From Intrasporangium chromatireducens Q5-1 (GTDB taxonomy: Bacteria; Actinomycetota; Actinomycetes; Actinomycetales; Dermatophilaceae): a DNA stretch of 61,021 bases. Under the pieces are notes generated by a model, which saw nothing but the letters and a program-made list of their open reading frames with translations, was not told the origin of the DNA and did not search any database. A program made the position numbers and the translations under genes. Below are positions 43,868 through 51,781 of this stretch, in pieces. Within the stretch, counting starts at the first letter, position 1. The number at the start of each line of letters is the position of its first letter. The stretch lies in assembly GCF_000576575.1 (NCBI RefSeq), contig NZ_AWQS01000005.1, positions 1 to 61,021 of the forward strand, written 5' to 3'.

Positions 43868-44431
43868 ATGGCACTGATCGTCGCCGTCCTGACCATCACG
43901 AGCTTCCTCAGCCTGCCCCAGGTGGCCTTCGCCCACGGGGACGAGGGAGCTGTCCCAGCACGGGAGAGCGTCTTGCAGGCGCTCGCCTACGTCGTCAACA
44001 CCCCTGACAACATGGACGCCATCACCGACAAACTCAAGGACGCCCAGGAGTCGGCCGACCAGTCGGGTGTCAACCTCGCCGCGGTCAAACGCGCCATGAC
44101 CGCCCTGTCGGCAGGCAACATGCGCCAGGTCCGCACGCTGCTCGAGCAGTCGATCGGAGCCAAGGTCGACCTCACCGGCCTCAACGTGCGGCATGTCCTT
44201 CAGGTGCCACCCGGGCTCGCGTCCGTCAGCCTCGCGACCGAGGAACAGCCCGGCACCCAGACCGTCACCGACGAGCTGCCCGGCCGTGGGCCCCTCACGG
44301 GTATCGACGCGACCCTGCTCGGGCTGGCCCTGCTCGCCGCCGTGGCCGGGGTATTCCTCGGCGCCAGGTTCCGTCCGGAACACTCGATCCACGACCTGCG
44401 CCGCCGCGCCCGGCAGAGCCAGGCAGGTTGA
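43868..44431 (+). CDS. Membrane-anchored exported protein of the cytochrome b module
   Basis: A 187-residue protein: an N-terminal hydrophobic segment (LIVAVLTITSFLSLPQVAFA), an extracytoplasmic helical domain starting HGDEG, and a C-terminal anchor helix (LLGLALLAAVAGVFLGARF) with a basic end. No family was recognised. The start is doubtful: the ATG at 43868 has no ribosome site, while AAGGAG precedes an ATG at 43797 whose frame (26 codons) ends just inside this gene. A single missing base would join the two and supply the missing basic signal-peptide N-terminus. It overlaps the neighbourhood of the cytochrome b start and is likely its partner. Confidence 0.65.
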   Translation: MALIVAVLTITSFLSLPQVAFAHGDEGAVPARESVLQALAYVVNTPDNMDAITDKLKDAQESADQSGVNLAAVKRAMTALSAGNMRQVRTLLEQSIGAKVDLTGLNVRHVLQVPPGLASVSLATEEQPGTQTVTDELPGRGPLTGIDATLLGLALLAAVAGVFLGARFRPEHSIHDLRRRARQSQAG

Positions 44432-44436
44432 GCGCC

Positions 44437-45609
44437 ATGTCACAGATCAGCACCACGCCGCCGGCCCCGCCCGTCCTTCGGCCCTCCCGGTCACGCCGCT
44501 TCGTGCAGGCGGTCGACCAACGGCTCGGGCTGGATGCCCTGCGCTACCCGGTCCCGGAGCATGCCAACAATCTCGCGTGGAGCCTCGGCGGGCTGACCGC
44601 CGCAGCCTTGCTCATCCTCATCGCCACCGGCGTCGTGCTCGCCCAGTTCTACGACCCGACGCCCGAGGTCGCCAACGCCAGCGTCCGCACGATCGTCGAG
44701 GACATCATGCTCGGCCGGTTCCTGCGCTCGTTGCACTTCTGGACCGCACAAGCCATGTATGTCCTCGCCGCGCTGCACCTGATCCGGGTCTTCTTCCACG
44801 GCTCGTACAAGCGACCGCGCGAGGCGAACTGGCTCATCGGGGTGAGCATGTTCGGCCTGACCCTGCTGGCCATCTTCACCGGCACCGTCCTCAAATGGGA
44901 CCAGGAAGGCTACGAGGCCCTGGCCCACAACCTGGAGCTCGGCAAGATCCTCGGCGGCGCCGGCTTCTGGTTCTCCTCGACGTTCGCCGCGCACACCCCC
45001 ATCCTGGTTCGGCTCTACTCGGCACACATCATGCTCATCCCCGGCCTGCTGGTTCTCCTGGTCATCCTGCATGCACTGCTCATCAAGAAGCACAAGATCT
45101 CCAGCCACCCCGGACTGCCCGCACCCGCACCGGACACGCCGGCCAACCTCGTCTCGGGCAGCCCGGTGCAGGACGGGCCGGCTGGCCTCGCGCAGGTCAC
45201 CACCCCATCCGGAGAGACCTACTCGGAGGCACAAGAGCCGTTCACCCACCACCTGCGCCGCGTCGGCGCCTTCGGGCTCGTGCTGCTCGCCGTCCTCAGT
45301 GCCGTCGCGGTCTTCTTCCCGCCACCGGTCGGGTCCACCCCCGTGGCGGGGATCGAAGTCACCAAGCCGATGTGGCCGTTCTGGTGGATGTTCACCTTGG
45401 AGAACTGGTTCGGGCTCCCAGCCATCCTCTGGGGAGGCCTGGCCTTCTTCCTGCTGCTGTTCGCCGTCCCGTTCGTCGACCGAAACCCCAAGCGGTCCTG
45501 GCGGACCCGACCCGTCGCCATGACGATCGGGGCTCTCGTCCTGACCGCCCTAATCGTGCTGACCATCCTCATGGCGGTCACGACCCCCGCCGCACACCTC
45601 AACATGTAG
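44437..45609 (+). CDS. Cytochrome b (b6-like) membrane protein
   Basis: A 390-residue di-haem cytochrome b of the b6/bc type. Haem ligand pairs are visible in SLHFWTAQAMYVLAALHLIR and in YSAHIMLIPGLLVLLVILHA. The motifs HGSYKRPREANW and GTVLKWDQEG are b6-family landmarks. A further pair of helices near the C-terminus (WPFWWMFTLENWFGLPAIL) resembles subunit IV. It takes electrons from quinol. No Rieske or cytochrome c1 gene adjoins, so the acceptor is unclear. A TTG at 44428 overlapping the previous stop is an alternative start. Confidence 0.85.
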   Translation: MSQISTTPPAPPVLRPSRSRRFVQAVDQRLGLDALRYPVPEHANNLAWSLGGLTAAALLILIATGVVLAQFYDPTPEVANASVRTIVEDIMLGRFLRSLHFWTAQAMYVLAALHLIRVFFHGSYKRPREANWLIGVSMFGLTLLAIFTGTVLKWDQEGYEALAHNLELGKILGGAGFWFSSTFAAHTPILVRLYSAHIMLIPGLLVLLVILHALLIKKHKISSHPGLPAPAPDTPANLVSGSPVQDGPAGLAQVTTPSGETYSEAQEPFTHHLRRVGAFGLVLLAVLSAVAVFFPPPVGSTPVAGIEVTKPMWPFWWMFTLENWFGLPAILWGGLAFFLLLFAVPFVDRNPKRSWRTRPVAMTIGALVLTALIVLTILMAVTTPAAHLNM

Positions 45610-45644
45610 CGGGTCGGCAGTTCCAACAGAAGGACGTTTGCCCC

Positions 45645-45872
45645 ATGACCGCCATCGACCGCGTCCGCAGGAACTTCTGGGTCCTCGTGGCCGCTACCAT
45701 ACTCTCGGTCGGCATTCTCTCCCAGACGCTGCGGATGCCTGCCGGCCACCTCACCGCGTTGCTGACCGCCGTCAGCGCCGTCGCCGCGCTGGCCTCGTTG
45801 TCACTGGCAGGCCGCATCCTGGTCGTATCGACCCGAAAGGGCCGGGCGCCGGCACGGCGCAGGGCCCCCTGA
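45645..45872 (+). CDS. Small two-helix membrane protein
   Basis: A 75-residue protein with two hydrophobic helices (FWVLVAATILSVGILSQTL and LTALLTAVSAVAALASLSLA) and a basic C-terminus (RKGRAPARRR). It follows the cytochrome b gene by 35 bases and is probably an accessory subunit. No family recognised. Confidence 0.6.
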   Translation: MTAIDRVRRNFWVLVAATILSVGILSQTLRMPAGHLTALLTAVSAVAALASLSLAGRILVVSTRKGRAPARRRAP

Positions 45873-45945
45873 CCCCGGGTCAGACCGGCGGCGCTTCGGT
45901 GTCCGCCGGGCACAACTCGGGCCAGAGGGACCCCGGGATAGGCGC

Positions 45946-46158
45946 TCAGGCCATGGGGCAGTCGTGGCTCGGATCCCAACCGGACCTGCCCTGGTGCATG
46001 CCTGGGTTCATCGTCCCGTCGAAGCCCATCGTCTGGGCGCACGCGCGCACATGCTGCCCAAAATCGGAGTTCGCATCCGCAGCCTGCGCGGGGGATGCGA
46101 CGAGCAACCCGGCACCCGCGATCGTTAGGACTACCGCGGCCTTGAGAACTCTGCGCAT
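45946..46158 (-). CDS. Small secreted Cys-containing protein
   Basis: A 70-residue protein: signal peptide (MRRVLKAAVVLTIAGAGLLV, cleavage after PAQA) and a 45-residue mature part with ACAQTMGF and DPSHDC, two cysteines that may form a disulfide, plus His and Met. AAGGAAGG precedes the ATG. Similar short HVRACAQ...GFD...NPGMH proteins are seen in actinomycetes without known function. Confidence 0.65.
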   Translation of the reverse strand: MRRVLKAAVVLTIAGAGLLVASPAQAADANSDFGQHVRACAQTMGFDGTMNPGMHQGRSGWDPSHDCPMA

Positions 46159-46369
46159 CGCCTCTGCCTTCCTTGTGGGGTGGGCGGGCACTCTTTGTCC
46201 GTGCCACGCTCGTAACCATCATCGAGGCTCCGCCCGCGGCACGACAACCCCGGATCGAATCCCACTGTCGGCGACGCTCGAAAAGTGTGCCCTCTTCGAG
46301 AGAGGGTGACGGCCGCGATCGCCAGGAGGTTGGGCACCGGGACAGACGTCATTCGTCCGTTCGAGGCGC

Positions 46370-47590
46370 GGGTGCGTTAGCTGTTGGCGGGCCCCCGGAC
46401 ATGCCCGCGATGGTGCTGGCCGCGCGGGTTGGGGCGGACCGGCTCGATCCGCGGGTTTCGGGACAACGTCAACCGCCTGCGGTCTGACCACCGTCCCGCC
46501 CCCCGGCCGACCGGCTGAGTTGGCTAGCCGGGGACCTGGCCCAGTGTGACGTGTGGTTCCCGCCGCGCAAGAACCTGCTCGAGGACGGCTCACGCCCCCT
46601 GCTGCCGGTGCTGGTCATGACCTGCTGGTACTCCCGGTACACGCTCGGGCAGATGATCCCCACCCGCAAGGCGCGCGACTTGCTGCTGGGATCTTGGGCG
46701 CACTTCAGTTAGCTCGGACGGGTGCCGCGCTGGCTGATTTTTGGCCGTGAGCGCGGCATCGGACGGCGCGGGCTCACCGAACCGGTTGCGGTCTTTGCCG
46801 GGCCGCTGACGATCAAGGTGGTGCTGCTGCCGCCAAGGGATCCGGAGTCCGAGGGCGCTGTCGAACGCCGCAACCGCTTCTTCGAGACCTCCTCGTTCGT
46901 TCACCTCGGCGCCCACTTCGCCTCCTCCGCGGGCTTCAACGACCCGTTCAGCCGGTGACTGCCCACCGCCAACGGCGGGTCGTAGCATCATTCGGCGGCC
47001 CACCTGTGGCCAGTGACCTGCTCGCGGAGGACCAGGAGCCGGTGCTGCCCCTGCCGCCACCGATATCCCGGTCCGCCGGTTCACTCAGACGAGCCGGCAA
47101 GCCTCAGCGTTGCTGACCCCGCGCGCGATGGGCCGCGTACTCTTGCCGCTGCCGCGTCAACGGCGCCGGACCCGGCACCTTCCGACCTGCTGGCTCTCCT
47201 CCATGACGTGCTCCACCCTGCTTGGTATTGCGACGTTCGCTGGATTCCAAGCTGTCACAACCACACAGCGGCCGCTGGTGGCCGAGCACCCCGCGCCGGT
47301 CGGCCCGCGGCATGACCTGTGACCGATCCCGCACACGTCTCGGCGCTGCCGCACGACTACCAGCATTACCGGCCCCGCCACGTCGGCCGAGGAGGGCGTG
47401 GTGGCGAACCTGGGCGAGTACGACCGCGCCTTCCGCCTCGAGGAGGTGAACCAGCCGTGACGCGCAAGGCTGCTGTCGCGGAGCAAGCCGCTCAAGGAGA
47501 CCCGCCTTGCCGCCGCACTGAAAGCGCTATGGATCACCGAGTATGCTGCCCGGCTGGCCGACCACGCCCGCAACGCCGGGTGGCCCTACG
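46370..47590 (+). mobile_element. IS21-family remnant (istA and start of istB)
   Basis: Blocks of the IstA transposase appear in order with stops and frameshifts between them: GFRDNVNRLR, DLAQCDVWFPPRK, VLVMTCWYSRYTLGQMIPTR, GSWAHF, TIKVVLLPPRDPESEGAVER and RNRFFETSSF. After about 47340 the end of istA and the start of istB follow (RLAAALKALWITEYAARLAD and ARNAGWPY). istB is cut off at about 47590, exactly where the Lgt paralogue ends. The element is inactive; no terminal repeats were identified. Confidence 0.75.
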
Positions 47591-48625
47591 TCACGCTGTG
47601 TCTCTCGGCCCGGAGGGGTCGCCGCCCGGGTGCTCGCGTCCGGGGGTTGGTGTGGATAGCGTGCGGAGGCCCGAGGGCTCCACGGCCGTGACGACACCGT
47701 CCCGGTCGCTCGTGTTGCCCGTGGACCGACATTTCGGGGCCTCCGGAGTGGTAGCGGTGGAGCGAGTCCGATGCCGGGCGACGGCGGCGGCGATCGATAT
47801 CGCCGCCGCTGTCACCACGATGACGGCGATCAGCTGGGTGCCGGTCAGCCCCGCGAATGGCCGCTCGTCGATCCCGCGGGCTCCGTCCAGAGCCAACCGC
47901 TGCCCGGCGTAGAGCAGCGCGAAGAGACCGATTGCGACCCCGGGCACGCGCCGGGTCCACCTCGCGCACCCGACCAGGACCAGCGCGATGGCGGCGGCAG
48001 CGATCAGGTCGTAGGCCGGTGTGAGGTGGTACGTGCAGCCCGCGTAGAAGGATCCCAGGTCCCTGCAGCTCTCGCCGAGACCCGGGGGGCGCGCAGGACT
48101 TGGGGAGAAGCCGGGGGCCAGGATCGAGCCGGGCCGGATCACGTAGCCGATGCCCCATGTGCCGGTGAGGGGTCGACCGAGATGATCGCTGAGCATCAGG
48201 TCGCCGACGCGCCCGATCGCGATCCCGGCCGCGAGCGGGGCCGCTGCCGCGTCGAGGATCGGCAGCACGCGCGCCCCACGGCGGCGCAGCACGATCAGCC
48301 CGCCCAGTACGCCTCCCAGGAGCCCTCCGAACAGGGCCATGCCACCGCGCCACACCTCGAGCATCTGCCAGAGCGACCCGAACTGGCCCGGGTGGGAGAC
48401 TACGTAGTCGATCCTGGCGCCGACCAGACCAGCCGGAATGGCCCAACCGACGGCGGACTCAGCGGCGCTGATGTCTAGCCCTCGGTTGTGCAGGGTACGG
48501 CGCAGCAGCACCCACGCCAGTAGGATGCCGACCGCAGAGAGCAGACCGTGGGGCGAGATGCCCAGCACGGTCGGGATCGTGGAGTAGCTCCACTCCACGG
48601 CCGGTGCGACGAAGGCGCCTATCAT
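47591..48625 (-). CDS. lgt: Second prolipoprotein diacylglyceryl transferase paralogue
   Basis: A 344-residue Lgt-family membrane protein: YSTIPTVLGISPHGLLSAVG at the start, loop GGMALFGGLLGG and signature AIGRVGDLMLSDHLGRP. As in the first paralogue the HGG His is replaced (Phe, LFGG). An extracytoplasmic insert with two Cys (ESCRDLGSFYAGCTYH) and a 60-residue basic tail distinguish it from housekeeping Lgt. The tail runs to the edge of the IS21 remnant, which may have replaced the original C-terminus. The start overlaps the stop of the decayed DUF305 gene (ATGA). Confidence 0.8.
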   Translation of the reverse strand: MIGAFVAPAVEWSYSTIPTVLGISPHGLLSAVGILLAWVLLRRTLHNRGLDISAAESAVGWAIPAGLVGARIDYVVSHPGQFGSLWQMLEVWRGGMALFGGLLGGVLGGLIVLRRRGARVLPILDAAAAPLAAGIAIGRVGDLMLSDHLGRPLTGTWGIGYVIRPGSILAPGFSPSPARPPGLGESCRDLGSFYAGCTYHLTPAYDLIAAAAIALVLVGCARWTRRVPGVAIGLFALLYAGQRLALDGARGIDERPFAGLTGTQLIAVIVVTAAAISIAAAVARHRTRSTATTPEAPKCRSTGNTSDRDGVVTAVEPSGLRTLSTPTPGREHPGGDPSGPRDTA

Positions 48626-49305
48626 CGCCTCACCGCGTCACGTCCGCGACGGTCCCGTCTTGAATCACGGGAGGGATCGGTCGTAACAAGGTCCTTCATG
48701 GTGGCAGTCTCCTCGTTCTGGGCCTTGACGACGGCCTCGACGAGGGCCTTAACCTGAAGGTTCTGCGTCGTAAGGGCCTGTTTGGCCATGGCGGTAGCCC
48801 TCTCCTGTTGAGCGGTTATTAGGGTCACCCACTGCTGGTCGAACCCCGCGCCGCCGGCGGCCTTGACGGCGTTCATGTCAGCGTCCTTCATCATCCTCTG
48901 ACCTGACGTCGCGCTCGTTCCTGCCGTGGGCTCGGGCGCACCCCAAGACTGAAGCCAGGTGCGGATGGTCTGGATCTCCGGGCCTTGTCCGGCCTTGATC
49001 TGGGTCCCCAGTTGCGGACGGGCGCCGGGGCGCCCCCCCGTTTGCCGAGCGCGATGTCGGCCATCTCGACGGCCTGTTGGTGGTGTGGTCATCATCATCT
49101 GGACGAACATCACGTCACCGGCCCGGCCTGCGTCGGAGGCTCTGGAGGGGGGCTCGACGTCGTGCTCCGACTTGTCATCCCGCTCGTGTCGGCCGAGCCG
49201 CCGTGCATGCCGGGTATTGGTCCTCCGGCCCCGGAGCACCCGGTGAGGACACCGGCTGGTCCGGATGCTGGAGCGGCGGGGCCACCGACGGACGAATGAA
49301 AGCAT
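48622..49305 (-). pseudogene. DUF305 lipoprotein gene, frameshifted copy
   Basis: Compared with the intact DUF305 lipoprotein at 10886, the pieces lie in different frames: the start (ATG 49305 after GAGGAG), the lipobox region VLTGCSGAGGPIPGMHGG in another frame, then DVMFVQMM. The PHHQQAVEMADIALGK block is again shifted, and the end from GTQIKAGQGPEIQTI returns to the first frame. The second motif also decayed (ITAQQERATAMAKQ lacks the HH pair). At least three frameshifts and loss of the histidines argue for a true pseudogene. The CopR-like box upstream (49442-49461) is intact, and the stop overlaps the Lgt start. Confidence 0.82.
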
Positions 49306-49441
49306 TCAGCAACTCCTCAAGGACACCAGTGACGTTGACCGGCCTGTGCAGTACCTTCAGATCAACGCTCGGGGTGTCGTGGTAGGTCCAGAACAGGCGA
49401 ACAGCCTGATCGAGCGTGACCGGGGAGCCGTGCGGTTTCCA

Positions 49442-49461
49442 TGAAGGTTTGATGAAGACGC
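49442..49461 (+). promoter_or_regulatory. CopR-like direct-repeat box, site 12
   Basis: TGAAGGTTT-GA-TGAAGACGC, 11-base period, 137 bases ahead of the decayed DUF305 gene and the Lgt paralogue coupled to it. The 20-base flank starting TTTCCA is the same as at site 2. Confidence 0.75.
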
Positions 49462-49566
49462 GCTCCCCGGCTGCGGGTGGGGGTCTCGGGCCTCGGAAGT
49501 CAGTTGCGCCACGGGGGGGCGCCCGTCTTGGGAAGCACGGCGAGCGCCGGCCCGGGCATGTCCGCC

Positions 49567-49974
49567 CTAGTCGTTGACACCGCGCCAGCGCCGTAGGTCA
49601 TAGCGCCGCCGGGCGCGTCGACCGGTCTTGGCCCGAATCGGATCCATGAGTTGCTCGCCGGCCAGTCGATCGGCATACCGGTCCACCCACGAACCCCAGA
49701 GCAGCGGAAGCTGCGCGACACGTGTCCGCTGGGCATACATGACGGCTACGAACAGCACCACGCTGGCGAGGACGATCGCAGCGAGGTCCGCCCCGTCGCG
49801 CGCTAGGTGTGGCCGCACGGCAGGGATGAGCGGCGCCCCAATCGCCAGCCATCCCGCGCGGCGCTGCGATGCGCGGGCCAGCCGGAATGCCAGGCTGGCC
49901 GTCAGCGCGGCTGCTGCCGTGAACAGTAAGGCAAGCGGGAGCAGTGCGTGTGCGGGGATGCCTGCGGTGGTCAC
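49567..49974 (-). CDS. Small membrane protein, unknown function
   Basis: A 135-residue protein with two or three helices (LLPLALLFTAAAALTASLAF, LAAIVLASVVLFVAVMYA) and a basic C-terminus (RRARRRYDLRRWR). The GTG start overlaps the preceding stop (GTGA), so it is coupled to the gene at 49971. No family recognised. Confidence 0.55.
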   Translation of the reverse strand: MTTAGIPAHALLPLALLFTAAAALTASLAFRLARASQRRAGWLAIGAPLIPAVRPHLARDGADLAAIVLASVVLFVAVMYAQRTRVAQLPLLWGSWVDRYADRLAGEQLMDPIRAKTGRRARRRYDLRRWRGVND

Positions 49975-50213
49975 CGCTTGCGCTTGGGTTCGGTCTGCCC
50001 AGCCAGCCAGACGCCGGCGAGGAAAATCAGTCCGGCGATGGGGTAGCCGGCCGCGAGATCGGTCCAGCCGGAGGGGCTGCCCGCGAGGTGCATCACAAGG
50101 TGCACGGCGGCGATGACCCCGCCGACCACCATGAGTGCTTGGCCGAGGCGGACGCGGCGCCGGTAGCGACTGTATGCCGCGAACGGGTCAACTGCTGACG
50201 AGCGGGGTGACAC
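49971..50213 (-). CDS. Small two-helix membrane protein, unknown function
   Basis: An 80-residue protein with a basic N-terminus (YSRYRRRVRLGQ), two helices (ALMVVGGVIAAVHLVMHLAG and PIAGLIFLAGVWLAG) and a lysine-rich end. The GTG start at 50213 has AAAGGAG ahead. First gene of a two-gene unit. Confidence 0.6.
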   Translation of the reverse strand: MSPRSSAVDPFAAYSRYRRRVRLGQALMVVGGVIAAVHLVMHLAGSPSGWTDLAAGYPIAGLIFLAGVWLAGQTEPKRKR

Positions 50214-50464
50214 GCGAGTTCTCCTTTAGAGGTCAATTCGGCGGCCCGGACGCTGCGGTCCGGCGACGTATTCGGCGATGGCTTTCACCCGTGCGGTATT
50301 GGGCGAGAGATCACGGTCCAGACACCCAGATCGTCGGTGCGGAAGGACCCGCCTGCCGACGACGAGAAGGGAGGGCCTCTCGCCCTTGCTGGAACGACTG
50401 AAGGGTCACTGAGAGGAAACCTGCCCCACGCAGGCTGGCGAGCAAGATGGGTCGGGAAGGAACC

Positions 50465-50788
50465 TCATGACGATCGGTGATGGTCTTTCGTCGGATCGGG
50501 GACTGATACAGATGACTGCAGACCGACTCCCGGCGCCGGTGGATCCGCCGACGCTGTCAGGTCGGTCAAGGCTCGCCGGCGCTGCTCGTACTCCTCGGGG
50601 GTGATCTCACCGCGCGCCAACCGGTCGGCCAGCACGTGCAGCGGACTCCGGTCTACGGTCGGTTCGCCGCCGCGGGCGGGATTGCTGAAGATGGCGCGCA
50701 CCAGCATGGCGATCAGAACCCAGAAGCCGAGGATGCCGGCGGCCATCAGCAGCCACATCCCGGGGCCCATACCGGAGGTCCACATCAT
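50465..50788 (-). CDS. Small membrane protein with SHOCT domain (copy 3)
   Basis: A 107-residue protein: Met-rich start (MMWTSGMGPGMWLLM), one helix with the shared ILGFWVLIAML motif, the SHOCT motif LADRLARGEITPEEYEQRRR and a 30-residue tail. AGGAGG precedes the chosen ATG. Box 13 lies upstream and a divergent two-component system follows beyond it, the same arrangement as at 41653-41830. Confidence 0.8.
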   Translation of the reverse strand: MMWTSGMGPGMWLLMAAGILGFWVLIAMLVRAIFSNPARGGEPTVDRSPLHVLADRLARGEITPEEYEQRRRALTDLTASADPPAPGVGLQSSVSVPDPTKDHHRSS

Positions 50789-50979
50789 GTCGTTCCTCCT
50801 GCTCATCCTTCGTCGCCTTTCGGCCCTTTTCCGGATCCCATTTGACCCCGCGGCCTCGGGTGGTCCTCCTAGGGCCGCCTGATCTGGCTGCGCGTGAGCG
50901 GTCAAGGACGCGGGTGCCGTCGGGGCGGCATCTCAGAGAAAGAGTCGGCCCTGATCATTGGTGTTCGATGTAGGTTTCA

Positions 50980-50999
50980 TGAAGATCTAGCGAAGGTTG
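50980..50999 (+). promoter_or_regulatory. CopR-like direct-repeat box, site 13
   Basis: TGAAGATCT-AG-CGAAGGTTG, 11-base period. It lies 192 bases ahead of the SHOCT gene on the minus strand and 57 bases ahead of the divergent response regulator at 51056, the same distance as site 10 from regulator 1. Confidence 0.65.
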
Positions 51000-51055
51000 C
51001 GCCCTCTGATCTTGTGGCGTTACCGGTGCCAGGTTCGGGCGTGGACACTGTCGGG

Positions 51056-51781
51056 ATGAGCAGTCCGACCACCGAGTCCCCTGGCGCGCGCGTCCTGGTC
51101 GTCGATGATGAGCGCTCGCTCGCCACGCTCGTCGGCAACTACCTGAGCCAGGCGGGCTTCGCCGCGGCTCTGGTTCACTCCGGCCCGGAAGGCGTGGCAG
51201 CAGCCCGAGAGCAGGACCCCGACGTCGTGATCCTCGACCTTGGACTGCCGGGACTGGACGGTGTTGAGGTGTGCCGCCAGGTCCGCACCTTCAGCGACTC
51301 CTACATCATCATGTTGACCGCGCGCACCCACGAGACGGACAAGCTCATCGGACTGTCCGTCGGCGCCGACGACTACGTCACGAAGCCGTTCAGCCCTCGC
51401 GAGTTGGTTGCGCGCGTGCAGGCCGTGCTGCGTCGTCCCCGACTGGCGCGCCGCGATATGCCCCGTACCGGCGAGGGGAGGGTAGGGGTCTTCGGTCCCC
51501 TGCGCGTCGACACCGAGAGCCGGGAGGTGACCCTGCATGGGGCGCCGGTGGCCCTCACACGCACCGAGTTCGACATCCTCGCCGTTCTCAGCGAGCGACC
51601 CAACCTGGCCTGGTCGCGGCGGCAGCTGATTGACGAGGTGTGGGATGCGGCGTGGGTGGGCGACGAGCACATCGTTGACGCGCACATCGCCCACCTGCGT
51701 CGCAAGTTCGGCGATGACTCGGCCAGCCCCCGATTCCTCACCACGGTGCGCGGCGTCGGGTATCGGATGGGCCGTGGATGA
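51056..51781 (+). CDS. OmpR-family response regulator of two-component system 2
   Basis: A 241-residue regulator with receiver motifs VVDDERS, VILDLGLPGLDG and YVTKPFSPRE, and a winged helix (LTRTEFDILAVL, HIVDAHIAHLRRKFG, TVRGVGYRMG). The DNA-contacting helix region is nearly the same as in regulator 1 (40916), so both may recognise the same boxes. Its stop overlaps the kinase start by four bases. Confidence 0.9.
   Translation: MSSPTTESPGARVLVVDDERSLATLVGNYLSQAGFAAALVHSGPEGVAAAREQDPDVVILDLGLPGLDGVEVCRQVRTFSDSYIIMLTARTHETDKLIGLSVGADDYVTKPFSPRELVARVQAVLRRPRLARRDMPRTGEGRVGVFGPLRVDTESREVTLHGAPVALTRTEFDILAVLSERPNLAWSRRQLIDEVWDAAWVGDEHIVDAHIAHLRRKFGDDSASPRFLTTVRGVGYRMGRG

Noticed and set aside
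44193-45872. Very long open frame of 559 codons overlapping the cytochrome b gene
   Set aside because: The translation is Pro/Arg/His-rich shadow coding typical of high-GC DNA; the cytochrome b frame with haem ligands and the small protein at its end are the real genes.
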